From Anarhynchus alexandrinus (lineage: Eukaryota; Chordata; Aves; Charadriiformes; Charadriidae), in contig VUYV01000089.1 in NCBI GenBank assembly GCA_008711295.1, forward strand, positions 795,270 through 859,269: DNA of 64,000 bases, in the 5' to 3' direction. Of the stretch, positions 38,381 through 49,235 are shown piece by piece. Position 1 is the first letter of the stretch; each line of letters opens with the position of its first letter. The position numbers were made by a program, and so were the translations under genes. Below the pieces are notes generated by a model. That model searched no databases, was not told the DNA's origin, and saw nothing but the letters and a program-made list of their open reading frames with translations.

Positions 38381-39709
38381 ATTCAGAGGGAAGAATAATT
38401 ACAGAGTTAAAGGTCTGAGAGTACAACTGACAGTGCTTGGCAATACAACTCTGTCTAGCGATTATATATTATATTTACGTGGCAAACTACTACCTACAGT
38501 ATCTGAGGGTAAGTTTGCATGCAAGAGCAATGCATAACTGAGTATTGAACTGTACACAGGTAAATCGCCGTGTTTCCAGGCAAAGTGAGATGGCTGATTT
38601 TTAATGGAATGAGAAGTACAACATCATTACAATAAATTAGATCTGTTAACAACGTTAAATTTCATCCTTGCTTTTTTGTTTGTATGCCATTTTTTTAAAG
38701 AAAGGATGAAAGATTCTCACTATTACACAATTTATTTGAAGGAATGAATCAAATCCTACTATTAAAGCATGATGCACACAGGCATGGTACATAAAACCTT
38801 GCCTTGGTGACGGCAAGGTTTCGAAAATAATTTTCACAAAACAGGGACCCCCTCCTCTAAAGTCATATAAAGATTCTGATCCATTAAGTTGTTTTTCACA
38901 ATCACAGTGCTCCTTTTCTGCACTAGGTTTCACATTCCTTTTTCCCTTCTGAAAAAACAAACAAACAAACACATTTTTCACTGGCATTTCAATGAACATT
39001 AGAACCAACTCGGAGAGAAAAGCAGCAGCGAAAGGTGGCGCATGTGCTGCTCCCTCTTGTAAAGAGAGTCCCAGATCCTCCTGCGACAGACAGCATAACA
39101 CACAGGGAGACGCACTCACCGGGTCTGGGTTTGTTTTGTTTTCAGTTACCTCCTGCAACCTTTGCCTCCATTGTGGAGACAGGATTAGAACCACTGGTTC
39201 GTGACACTGTTATCAGAAATACCACCTCCTTTCTCCTCCCGAAGCCAGCATGTAACAAACGCTAATGTGACAGGACACTACAAGTGAACTGGTTCTGGAA
39301 GGTACCTTCAAAGATGGGACTTCTATGTTTAACACAGTTTCACATGGGTTTGGAGAAACCCCTTCTCCATTTCTAGAGGGCTGAGCTACTTACTGGCTAT
39401 TTTACTGTCAAACAACAAAAATCATATGAAAGTCGATAAACAATGGATGGGCTTTTCCTCCAAAAAGCCAAGCACCAGCTGTTCTGCTGGACTCCAGAGC
39501 AGTCATGCCTTCAGTAAGCCCGGAGCCCTGGGGAGCTATGAGCGCTGGAACCGCTCTCCCAAAAACCGAAATCAGGTTTCCCATGTTGGCATAAATGCTT
39601 GGGTATTAACTTACTTATGTAAAGCTGGCATTTTGGATTTACTTTTTTTCTCACATATTAGTCAACTGTAAGGAAAGAAATAGTCTTCGAAAGATGCTGA
39701 TGGGTACAA
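38381..39709. other. Non-coding DNA with a 179-codon minus ORF
   Basis: A minus-strand ORF at 38655-39194 (179 codons) has no recognisable domain. Its first part coincides with an exon-like segment at 39120-39206 (minus), and CpG density there is above the surroundings. Confidence 0.4.
39120..39206 (-). other. Candidate minus-strand exon (87 nt)
   Basis: On the minus strand, GGTATTTCTGATAACAG precedes 87 bases, which are exactly 29 open codons. They end CCAGACCCG followed by a near-consensus donor GTGAGT (39114-39119). The peptide includes SPQWRQRLQEVTENK. I recognise no homology. The acceptor's pyrimidine tract is weak. It lies 0.5-1.4 kb downstream of the CpG island in minus orientation, which would suit a minus-strand transcript starting there. 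Confidence 0.22.
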
Positions 39710-40009
39710 TTTGGTAGACGCTTTGCCTCTACCGGATGGGTACCGGGATCCCGTGTGGCGGTGAGGGGATGCGCTGGACAGCCCCGCCGCTCCTGCTCCC
39801 ACCCCGCTGCACCCAACACGTGTCACCGCACCGCGCCGCCGTTCCCCCGTTCCCCCGTTAAGCAGCAGCCAACTTTTCGGGGCGCTGCAGCAAACCCCGA
39901 GTAGCACAACCAGCCCGGAGGGGCCGACACCCGTTACCGCCCCCCGCCCCGTTTCAGAACACGCCTCCCGGCGCCCCACGGCGGCTCCTACGCTGCCGCA
40001 CAACCCCCC

Positions 40010-40495
40010 CGCGCTGCCCGCCCTGCCTGCCCCCTGCTCGCCTGCCTGTACTCTGCCTGTCTGCCTGCCCACCACACCTGCCCACCCTGCCTGCGCGCTG
40101 CCCGCTCTGCCTACGCGCCCTGCCGGCGCGCTGCCCGCCCTGCCTGCCCCCTGCCTGCCTGCCTGCCCGTCCCGCCGGCGCGCTGCCCTCCCCATCTGCC
40201 CGCCCTACCTACGCGCCCTGCCTGCCTGCCCGCCGCACCTGCCCACCCTGCCTGCGCGCTGCCCGCCTCACTGCCCTCCCTGCCTACGCGCCCTGCCCGC
40301 CCCCTGCCTGCCTGCCCGCCCCGCCGGTGCGCTGCCCCCCGCTGTGCGCTGCACCCCCTGCTTGCGCGCTGCCCGCCCTGCCTGCGCGCTGCTCCCCTGC
40401 CTGCCTGCCTGCCTGCCCGCCCTGCCTGCGCGATACCCTCCCTGTGCGCCGCCCTCCCTGCCTGCCCGCCCTGCCTGCGCGCCCTACCCGCCGCC
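40010..40495 (+). repeat. C-rich (CTGCC/TGCGCGC) minisatellite
   Basis: About 485 bases of CTGCCTGCC, CTGCCCGCC, GCGCGCTGCCCGC and CTACGCGCC units without one clean period. GCCTGCGCGCTGCCCGC recurs at about 40091, 40251 and 40362. Many C-runs suggest i-motif/G-quadruplex potential. The long ORFs across it on both strands come from the repeat. Confidence 0.9.
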
Positions 40496-40730
40496 ACAGG
40501 GGGGCGCCCTGGCCCCCGCCCCGCCCTGGCCCCGCCCCTCGAGCCCCGCCGCCGCGGGGGCTTTCCGTCCCGGGAAGGCGGTGGTCGGGGGGCGGTGTCG
40601 GCGGCTGCGGCCCCGGCGGAGCGGCGGGCAGCGGAGGAGGGGCGGGGGAAAGGAGTAACGCCGCGGCTGCGGGGAGAGCGTGCGGCCCCCGCCGCAGCTC
40701 CCGTGGCTGCCGGCCTGCCCGCTACCTGGT

Positions 40731-40793
40731 GGTGATGATGATGATGATGATGATGATGATGGTGATGGTGATGATGATGATGATGACGATGAC
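40731..40793 (+). repeat. (GAT)n microsatellite in the CpG island
   Basis: About 20 GAT/GGT triplets ending in GACGATGACGTCA. Confidence 0.92.
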
Positions 40794-40797
40794 GTCA
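40790..40797. promoter_or_regulatory. Palindromic cAMP response element
   Basis: TGACGTCA, the full 8-bp CREB/ATF site, inside the CpG island right after the GAT repeat. It may have arisen from the repeat. Confidence 0.55.
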
Positions 40798-41060
40798 GGA
40801 AACGCCTTTCTTGCCCGTGCAGTGCTTCGTGCGCCCACCGGCGGGTGTTTTGCAGGTGTTGCCTGTCCCGCAGGCTGCTGCAGTGCGTGTGTGGCGACAC
40901 TGGAACCAGTCAGTCTAACTCGCGTGTCGCTCCGAGGCTCTTTAATTCGAAGCTGGGAGGGCACCTGCGTGCTGGAAGTTCTCCCTTTTCGTGAGGCCGC
41001 TGACTGCTGCGATACACCTTCTACCTGCAGACTTGCTTCTGGTTCTCCCAGAAAGCCGTG

Positions 41061-44000
41061 AGTTAGCCCAGGCCGTCACCGGCGTTAAGAGGATATACTA
41101 CAAAGGAAGATACGGGCTGTGAGGTTGCAGCTGCGGTGCCCGCGAGAAAGAGCAGGTTGCCTGCCTGCCTTGGGGACAGGCAGCCATGGTGGCCTTGGGT
41201 GGTTTCTTGGACTTCCTACCTCCATAAAGCTGCCTCAGTTTAAATTAAAAGCAGCTCCAAGTTCAGCGGGTAATTTCAGCTTGGGATCTGCAGTGCTCAG
41301 ACGAGATTGTTGAGTCGGGCGAGCGTGCGCTCCTCGCGTAGTCATGGTCGCAAAAAATTCTGTTGACCTTGATAATGACAGCCAAATGATTTGCGATACG
41401 CCTTCAGCGTCGCTCTGCCCTTACAGCTTTTGGCTTGACTATCTAAGCAAATTAGGGTGAGGTGACAGGGCTGTGTGCTTACGTGTGTGTACATATAAAC
41501 ACATCTGTCTCTTCCACCCACTGTCCAATCCCGACCAATTCAGGTTATAGGTCAGAGATGTTGAAGTTAAGCATTTTAGGCGTGTTTTGTGGAAAGAGTT
41601 AGTCTAATATAGAAAGAGACTGTACTAGTCTACAGCTCAGAAAAAGCCTGTGGTTGCCACCTCCATACTCTCTTATTAGACAGCAGAGAACCCACACCTT
41701 GCAGCATTAATCTGTAGCAAATCAGGCCGCTACATTGGTCCTGCTGCTCTCATAAATACTGTTTGGGGTTTTTTCATTTTTTTGCATCTCTGGGAGAACT
41801 CAAAGACTTAAGAGCAGAAGAATCTCATCAGAAGCAAGGGCACTGCGTCTCTTCTGGTTCCCTCCCAATGAGAAGACAGTACCTGCCTGGAGACACAACC
41901 TGGACTAAGCAGGGCAGGAGAGAGGTTAGCTCAGAAATAAAGGAGAAAGGAAACGAGAGGAAAATACAACATATTTTGCCAGTTGTCAAAGACTGCTGCG
42001 CCTGAGCTTGGAAAAGTGATAGAGCTCAGAGAATTGGTCATTGGAAAAGGCTGGGACTCCCCACACTTAGATGGATCATGTACTAAAAATGCTTAGTTTT
42101 GTAAAGCGACTCTAGATTAGCTCTGATTATACATGTCTGTGTGTAGGCATTGTGCTCAGTTGGAGCAATCTCTCTTCTCCTGTCTTAAGTGGCAACACCT
42201 CGAAAGACTTAGAAAATTAAAGATTTAAGATTAATGAAATTAAAGAGTAAAGAATTTAAGATTAAGATTAAAGAAAACTAGATGTGAAGAATATATTAAA
42301 ATATGAAGAAGAAAAACCCAGAAGTTCTCAAAACACCAACTGGTTTTGCATGGCTGTGTTTAGGCAAGATGGAGCACTGTACAAGCAGCTTGGCACAAGG
42401 ATAATTTTTTCGAGAGTTCTTAACTGACTTGAAATTTCTTTTTCAAATGCAACCTTGAGCCCAGGTTTAAGTGAAAGTCAGCAATGCTTATCCTGCTATA
42501 TCCTTTGAAAATTCAGGCTCTGGGCAATGTGGATTCTAGACCTTTTCAGAGAGAAGAATCAGCTCTGCTCTGCTGCAAGGCAGAGGGAAGATCCCCTTCT
42601 GCAGGTCCCAGGGAGAAGGCAGATCCCGTTCTCTGGGTCAGGGAATGATCTGTGATGTGTGGGTTCACTCTGTGCTGTTAAGGGACGCGCCAAGTTCTCT
42701 GAGATGCTTTGGGTGTTGTGGTCTAATTCATAGTGGACGAATTCCTAGTGACTGTTTGTTATTATGATATTCCCTCTGTAATTAGTAGGGTTTGTGAGAT
42801 ACAGCTTCCTGGTGGCCTTGTAATTTAAGACTTTGCTGTAGTAGAATACCCATACCTAGAGAGCAGCAGCTGCTAGCAGGAATGACAGCTACAGAGCTTA
42901 CCTTATAGTAGCTTTGATTTGGTGCCGCCGTTATCGCTGCTGTCTGCTGCTGCAGAATGGCTTTTGGGTTTTAGTCAGATTTCATAGGGAAACCAGGCTT
43001 GTGCAGCCACACTGCCTTTTTAAACCCTTTAAGCCCTAACATAGAAACATCACAGATGGAGTTGCATCTTAAAGATCTCGTGTCCCACGGGTTTCTTGAA
43101 AACTGGTGAGCAGATAATGCTTTTATTGCTCAGTGAAGTTCAGACATTACTTTTTCTGGTATACCTGTCAGACAGTTGTCTGAGTAGCGTGGCCGAGGCT
43201 TTGAGTCAGCCACAGTATATGATGTATCTTGCACAGCCATCGTGTAAAACAACTGGAATAGGAATATTACAAGAGAGCTCCAGAAGGCATGAGAGCTGAG
43301 GCGAGTGTAGCAGGAGGCCTTAGGCAACACAGGAGGGAGCTAACTGTCTTAGTTGGTTTAGGAGAGCACAGGAGAAAATGAAGTAAGGAGATGATTTGGG
43401 GGGAAAAAAAGAAAACCTGGGAATATCGCAGTATTGGCTGTATGGGACAAGAAAAGGAAATCAATATGCCACCATAGAAGATCCGGAAAACATAGAATAA
43501 AAAGCTGGAAGAGGGCAGGCTTTCTGTTTCCTGCTACTCACAGAGCTGCTCTCTCGTGCAGATACCCCATAACAGAGTGTCAGTGGGGCACTTACGAAGA
43601 CTGTGGAGATACCTGATCAAGCGCCAAAGAACAGACTATTATCTCCTGTAAAGGAAATCCCAGACGAGTGGGAGTGTCCTTGGATGCTAGGCATAGACAG
43701 TGCTCGCTTGTGTAAACGAAGTCTTAATAGATATTTGGATGCTATGGATTTTATGCAAATGCCCTACTTCCTTCTTCATGTTATTTTTGCTTAGACTGCC
43801 AGCTTTACTGTGACAGGCACTGCAGAAAGAATGGCTGTTCTGCTTTAGGAATGGCGTAGTGCAAGGGCACAGTACAAGGGTATCGGTGTCCTAGAGATAC
43901 CTTCTGGTAGGAACCCTTTTTTGGCTTCCACCTCATCAGGTGGCTCAGCGCCTGTGTGCTCTAACCACTAAACTCGCATTGGAAATGGAGCAAAGGGGAT

Positions 44001-44306
44001 AACGTGGCTTCTCACTGGGACTCCTGAAGAAGCACTTCTTACCTGGGTTTTTGCAAGTGCTGGAGCATAAATACCAGAATGGTATCTGATGGAGAAACAG
44101 GGCTAACTAGTCCATGCTGCTTCTGAGACCTGAACTAACACAGTAACATGACACTGCCCTGTGTCATGTACACACACCTTCCTGTATGGTATTAAACTGG
44201 AGCTGTCTGACACATCACCATATTCCACTGTGTGAACTTATTCTAAGAGATATACAGGAATTATCCTTTAGCCTAATAAATAGTGTGGCAGAATGACCAC
44301 TGCTTC
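41061..44306. other. 3.2-kb unique non-coding stretch
   Basis: No gene or transposon recognised. Composition drops from the CpG island to AT-rich over the first 300 bases. Confidence 0.5.
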
Positions 44307-45376
44307 TGTGGTGGGTTGACCCTGGCTGGACATCAGGTGCTCCCTAAAGCCGCTCTGTCACCCCCCTCCTCAGCTGGACAGAGGAGAGAGAATATAACGA
44401 AAGGGTCGTGGGTCGAGATAAGGACAGGGAAATCACTCACCTATTACCGTTACGGGCAAAACAGACTCAACTTGGGGAAGATTAATTTAATTTATTACCA
44501 ATCAAATCAGAGTAGGGTAATGAGAAATAAAATCAAGTCTTAAAAACACCTTCCCCCCACCCCTCCCTTCTTCCCAGGCTCAACTTCACTCCCGAATTCT
44601 CTACCTCCGCTCCCCCAGTGGCACAGGGGGACAGGGAATGGGGGTTGGGGTCAGTTCATCGCACATTGTCTCTGCCACTCTTCCTTGCTCAGGAGGACTT
44701 CTCACACTCTTCCCCTGCTCCAGCATGAGGTCCCTCCCATGGGAGACAGTCCTCCACAAACTTCTCCAACATGAGTCCTTCCATGGGGTGCAGTCCTTCA
44801 GGAACAAACTGCTCCAGTGTGGGTCCTTCACGGGGTCACAAGTCCTGCCAGCAAAGCTGCTCCAGCGTGGGGTCCTCTCTCCATGGGGTCACAGGTCCTG
44901 CCAGAAGCCTGCTGCAGCGTGGGCTTCCCACGGGGTCACAGCCTCCTTTGGTCACATCCACCTGCTCTGGTGGGGGGTCCTCCGCAGGCTGCAGCTAGAT
45001 GTCTGCTCCACCATTAACCTCCATGGGCTTCAGGGTGACAACCTGCCTCACCATGGTCTTCACCACAAGCTGCAGGGAAAGCTGCTCCAGCCCCCAGAGC
45101 ACCTCCTTCTTCACTGACCTTGGTGTCTGCAGAGTTGTTTCTCTCACTCCTCTCTCCTGGCTGGTCCTGTGTATCTTTTTCCCTCTTCTTAAATAGTATT
45201 ACCACAGAGGCGCTATCACCATCGCTGATGGGCTCAGCCTTCACCAGCAGTGGGTCCATCTTGGAGCCGGCTGGCATTGGCTCTATCAGACATGGGGCAA
45301 GCTTCTAGTAGCTTCTCACAGAAGCCACCCCTGTAGCCCCCCTGCTACCAAAACCTTGCCACGCAAACCCAATACA
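44307..45376 (-). mobile_element. Solo LTR, avian endogenous retrovirus
   Basis: In minus orientation it begins TGTATTGGGTTTGCGTGGCAAGG and ends TCAACCCACCACA, a widespread avian LTR that I know from many bird genomes. A TATA-like ATTTAAGAAG lies at about 45186-45198 and AATAAA at 44491-44496, both on the minus strand and in proper order. The LTR is about 1.07 kb and carries an internal 50-bp tandem block. No viral coding genes flank it. The flanking five bases do not match, so I cannot show a target-site duplication. Confidence 0.85.
44737..44980 (-). repeat. 50-bp tandem repeats inside the LTR
   Basis: Units at 44781-44830, 44831-44880, 44881-44930 and 44931-44980 are each exactly 50 bases. 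They share CRGGGTCACARGTCCTGCC, CTGCTCCAGCGTGGG and a pyrimidine end. A shorter 44-base unit precedes them (44737-44780). Confidence 0.85.
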
Positions 45377-46263
45377 CATAGGTAATGCTCAAAATTATTT
45401 GAAAACAGGCTTTTAATTGGGATGCACTGATACAGCCTTGATACTTCAAGTGTACAGCTATGGGTCAAAGCGAGCTCAAGGTCTTACAGCAGTACAAGCA
45501 AAGATGCCTGGGCTGGGGTGCTCCTGCAGGGCAGGGGGAGGTTGCGCGGGGGTGGCAGAGATGAGTGCTCCAGAGTTGTGGTTCCTGCTGCTGGCGGAGG
45601 GAGGGGAGATGCCGAGGATGCCACTGCTGCTGCAGAGAGGGCCCTTTACCTCTGCTGCCACCACACACCCCTTCTTCCCCTGCAGTGGCAAGAACAACCA
45701 GGCTTGGATAACGTAGCCACTGGGCCATACGTTATGCACTATCCCCATCTATCTGTTCCTTAGCAGCTCTCTACTTTGCTTCTGCCAAGAGCCAGCTCTG
45801 TTTCTCACAGATAGAATGATGGTTTTCACAAAGATTGTATTTAGCAACGTTCCTGCCTTGAGGAAAGATTACAGAAAAAGAGAAGAAAAGCTGAGAGAAA
45901 GCAGGTAAAATCAGCAATGCTTGTCCATGTATAATGCCTGTATCTCCATTCAGCCTCAGTTGTCCAGCCTGCCACATGTAGAGAATTTGCGCAGTAGCTG
46001 TTCCAGCTGTTCCTTTACTCCCGTGGGGGGACATCAAGGCCACAAGATTCACAACACACTTTGCACTCCTGTAGCCATGGCACAGCAGGATCAGATAGGG
46101 GCAAATCCATAAGTGTGCTCAAATGCTGTGGTTTTCCATGCGACACTCTCTCTTTTTAATCTGTGGATGTTGCAGGGGTTTTTCTCTCTCTCAGATTAGC
46201 CCTATAAATTCCCTTCCTTTCAATACAGCTATTCCCTTACATGAAATGGAAAGGCAAAGTAAG
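45377..46263. other. Unique non-coding DNA
   Basis: Partly GC-rich around 45490-45680; no feature recognised. Confidence 0.5.
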
Positions 46264-46335
46264 TGTCCTGTTTTGAGATAGAACAAAACCAATTTTCTTT
46301 TCAGTAATTTTACCTTTTTTTTTTTTTACAGCAGT
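46264..46335 (+). mobile_element. ERVL-type LTR, 5' fragment
   Basis: TGTCCTGTTTTGAGATAGAACAAAACCAATTTTC and TTTTCAGTAATTTTACC match the first 70 bases of the LTR at 28042, followed by a T-run. The rest of the LTR is missing or unrecognisable, possibly because of the assembly join 140 bases on. Confidence 0.7.
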
Positions 46336-46414
46336 TCTCAGGCACAGGTCAGTCTAACGTGTCGATGCCGATCTTCACCCCCTGGTCATCACCGTACCGC
46401 TCAAGCAGTATCGC

Positions 46415-46524
46415 TTGGCTTGTTCTGTTGACAATGTGCCAGTAAATCCCACATAGTTCATGAGTTCGTATGTGNTTTGGCTTGTTCTGTTGACAATCCC
46501 ACATAGTTCATGAGTTCGTATGTG
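46415..46524. other. Near-duplicate sequence around a single N
   Basis: 46415-46474 (60 bases) recurs at 46477-46524 (48 bases) with only a 12-base deletion, separated by N at 46475. This is best read as two overlapping contig ends left unmerged. Confidence 0.85.
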
Positions 46525-48424
46525 AGTAATAGAGGAGTAAGTCAGCACCTGAGGGCTTCCCATTTCATGCTCGTCAGTCTTGGCAGAGGCTGGTCCTTTT
46601 AGGCTTCTACTATGTAAGTGGCAGTGCTAAAAGCACAAGTACCTACTGTTACTTTTTTTGCCCCTTTTGAACACTGGTGCTGTAAAGGGGCACACATGAG
46701 CAAGTTTCTGGGGAAGGGAGAAGAGGACTTTGTTTGCACAGTGGTTTTTTGTGTTCATAAAGTGCTCTGAAATCCTCAGAGATAAACCACTGCACTCCTC
46801 AACCTTAATCACCATAGTGCAGAAAGTTGTATTTCTTATGGTTTTCTGCCTAATGAATAAGACATGAGATGTGGGCATGGTTTGGTTTTTTTACTATTAG
46901 TATCACGATTAAAGGCAAAGAAGCAGTTTTCAGAGCTGGGCATGTAATAGTTTGTGATTTTCCATTTTTTTTCCCCCAAGGCTGCTTTTGTGAAAGCAAG
47001 CCAAAGGCACGGTGACAAGCCTGGGTCCGTCTAAGGACATGTCAGAGTTACTGCTCCGTAGGACACCAGGACCTCCCAGGATTTCAAGTCAAACTTGGGG
47101 AGAGAGTTAGGAATCCCAGCCCTCTTGGAGGGGTTGATGTAACCGCAGGCAGGACTGAGGAAATCTAGGTTGTAATTGGGAAAGCCACCAGCGGAGGTCA
47201 GTGTCTCCCAGAGACAGACTCTCCCCTTTTCCTGCTGCAGAGCCGGCGCCCGCGGCGGGCGTGAGCTGCTCGGGGTGACATGGGTGCATGCGGCTCCCAC
47301 CTACCTGTTTGTCCCCATTTCATTGCACACCCCAGTGTCCTAAGCAGCTGTGCTTCACACCGGTCTCTCCCGGCTGAGGTTCTGCCCTGCTTTACGACAT
47401 GGTATTTTCTCCCGACGCTGTTTCCCAGCTTGAAGAACGCCTGAGACCGGTACGTAATTGATCTTCACGAATGAAGAGTGATTGCATATCACAGTCACCA
47501 GACTGCACCTGCGTGTGCAGGTACAGAGCTGGAGGCCTCCCATCCTGCGGCATCAGCCCCGCGTCCTTTGGGAATGCTTAGTAGGTGCCATCCTCAGAGA
47601 ACCCAGGAGGAAGCGCTTTTCAGGTGGCAAAATATGGACCTCGGCATAGAGTTAGTCATCTAAATGGTTTTGTTTTCTGAGAGGAGAAATAGGCTCCTCC
47701 AAGGAATGGTTCATCTCACTGGGAGCACTAGAAGTGCCATGTTACTCTGTTAACCATAAAGGGTATGTAGGGGGAACTGTTACCGAGATGCAGACCTCCA
47801 AGTTTAGGTGAAAGAAGTCTCACCCGTAGCTTCAGGGACATGAGCATGAGCTGTTCAGCCTTGATATTCATCCTTCTCACAACCAAAGTGCTTCTGGAGT
47901 TCACCAAGAACAAAACTTTCCAGTACCTGGTGCACCTTTAGGATAAAATGCAGATTTCAGGTGTCTCCGGAGTCAGGCAGCATACGAGTGTGGATGTTTC
48001 AGGTTAACTATATGCCCCTCATTCTGTGTGAGTGCAATAAAAACAGACCTCTTTGCATGGTATTCTTTATGCAAAGACTGTATAAGACTCTACCACAAGC
48101 CAGACCAATTTCAAAAAAGACAGTGTTGCAACACCAAAACCAAGCCAGAAACCCAAATCTTTGTAGGGAAAATCACATGTGGTTAAAACCTAACTACTTT
48201 TTTATCCAGTTTGCTAAATACCTGTCCATAGTCGCTCTGTTTCTCCTACCCGTGTTTGTGGCTGGCATATTGAAAGTGCCAGGGCCGGCTCCCGGGGCAG
48301 CTGGACTTTCGGTTTCACGTGGACTTTGAGCAAAAGGGAGAAAAGTGCTCGCTAGAACACTGTCCCACAAACAGCTGATGTGCCACCCCCAGGCTTGTCT
48401 CTAACAAGCCTGGTTTCATCCCTT
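46525..48424. other. Unique non-coding DNA
   Basis: No gene recognised. A small GC-rich patch at 47235-47280 includes GCGCCCGCGGCGGGCG. Confidence 0.5.
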
Positions 48425-48663
48425 GCCCCCTCCAAATCTAGTTCAAAGTTCTTTCAATGAGCCCTGCTAACACCTGTGCAAAGATCCTTTTCCCCCTTAA
48501 AGACAGGTGTACCCCATCTGTCGCCTGCAGGCCTGGTGTCATGTAAACCAACCCATGATCAAAAAACCCAAAATGCTGCTGGTGACACCTGGCTCCGAGC
48601 CAGGTATTGATCTGTTGGGTCCTCCTGTTTCTTCCCTCATCGTTCCCTGCAACTGGAAGGACA
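48425..48663 (-). pseudogene. CR1 ORF1 SGNH-esterase C-terminal fragment
   Basis: CR1-like LINEs of birds encode an SGNH/GDSL-type esterase in ORF1. The minus strand here encodes its C-terminal end in one open frame: SVLPVAGNDEGR, INTWLGARC, FGFFDHG, ATDGVHLS and GKRIFAQVLAGLIERTLN followed by a stop. DGVHL fits the catalytic Asp-x-x-His motif of SGNH hydrolases. The N-terminal part, with the nucleophile Ser and the GxN block, is absent because an AT microsatellite (48666-48739) takes over. Because CR1 copies are usually cut at the 5' side, ORF1 scraps are uncommon. Identification is from remembered family features. Confidence 0.6.
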
Positions 48664-48665
48664 GA

Positions 48666-48739
48666 GGTGTATATATATAAGGTGTGTGTGTATATATATA
48701 TATAAAAAAGAGGTGTATATATGTACAAGGTATATATAA
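48666..48739. repeat. (TA)n/(GTGTATA)n microsatellite
   Basis: TATATATATA and GTGTGTGTATATATATATATA blocks with AAGAGGTGTATAT repeats, about 74 bases. Confidence 0.9.
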
Positions 48740-48919
48740 CTGTCAGGGCCCAAGCACATTCCCTGCCACCCCCAGCAGGGTCTGGCTGCCCAGCTGAGGG
48801 TCAGCTTTGCTAGCTCGGCTGCATCAGACACACACAAACTCTCACAAGGATTTGCAGAGCCCAGAGGAGAAGGAAGTGGATGACAGCGGACGTATGAAAT
48901 GTGGCCAGTAAGAGAAAGA

Positions 48920-49235
48920 CTGAAAGAATGGGGTCGTTTAGTCTGGAGAGGAGAGACACTGCCACAAAGGAGGAAATGAGCCTTTCCTTTTTTGTGGACT
49001 CAGTAATAGGCTCGAACCAGAAGTGAAACTTGGCTACTAGAAAAAAGTTTCTCGCGGCAAGCAAGGAGATGTGTTGGGGTGCGCTGCAGGGCTCTAAAAA
49101 GTCCAGTGCTCAAGCTTGAAAAAACAGGTTAGGCAAATGTCTGATGGGAATGGTTGTGGCATACTTGGTCCTGCCTTGGCCAGCAGGGTGGCAACAGTCT
49201 CTCTCAAATCCTTCCCAGCCTGTTTCCATCCATTG
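48920..49235 (+). mobile_element. Decayed CR1 LINE 3' part
   Basis: GAAAGACTGAAAGAATGGGGTCGTTTAGTCTGGAGAGGAGAG, ACTCAGTAATAGGCTCGAACCAGAAG, AAAAAAGTTTCTC and GGCATACTTGGTCCTGCCTTGG follow the order of CR1 3' blocks, with internal deletions and no clear tail repeat. Confidence 0.6.

Larger units (their letters stand above)
39710..41060. promoter_or_regulatory. CpG island, candidate gene promoter
   Basis: About 1.35 kb of very GC-rich, CpG-dense DNA in otherwise AT-rich surroundings. GC boxes (CCCCGCCC type) lie at about 40516-40538 and a GGGGCGGGGG box at 40639-40648. A palindromic CRE (TGACGTCA) is at 40790-40797. The least repetitive and most promoter-like part is 40500-40930. Direction of transcription is not decided by the sequence: no recognisable coding exon, start context or TATA box accompanies it. 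Confidence 0.7.

Noticed and set aside
38655..39194. 179-codon minus ORF as a whole gene
   Set aside because: No recognisable domain, and only about 0.1 such ORFs per window are expected by chance in AT-rich DNA, which is not decisive. Only the exon-like 87 bases at its start were kept as a finding.
39662..40497. Long minus-strand Gly/Arg/Ala-rich ORFs (177 and 128 codons)
   Set aside because: Translations of the CTGCC minisatellite; low complexity only.
40327..41061. 244-codon plus-strand ORF over the CpG island
   Set aside because: Its openness comes from the C-rich minisatellite, the GAT repeat (poly-Met run) and high GC, which removes stops. No domain is recognisable.
43930..43980. tRNA-like text (GCTCTAACCACTAAACTCGC)
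   Set aside because: No matching acceptor or T arms and no B-box; not a tRNA.
45014..45277. 87-codon minus ORF as a gene
   Set aside because: It lies entirely inside the solo LTR, near its start, and is non-coding LTR sequence.
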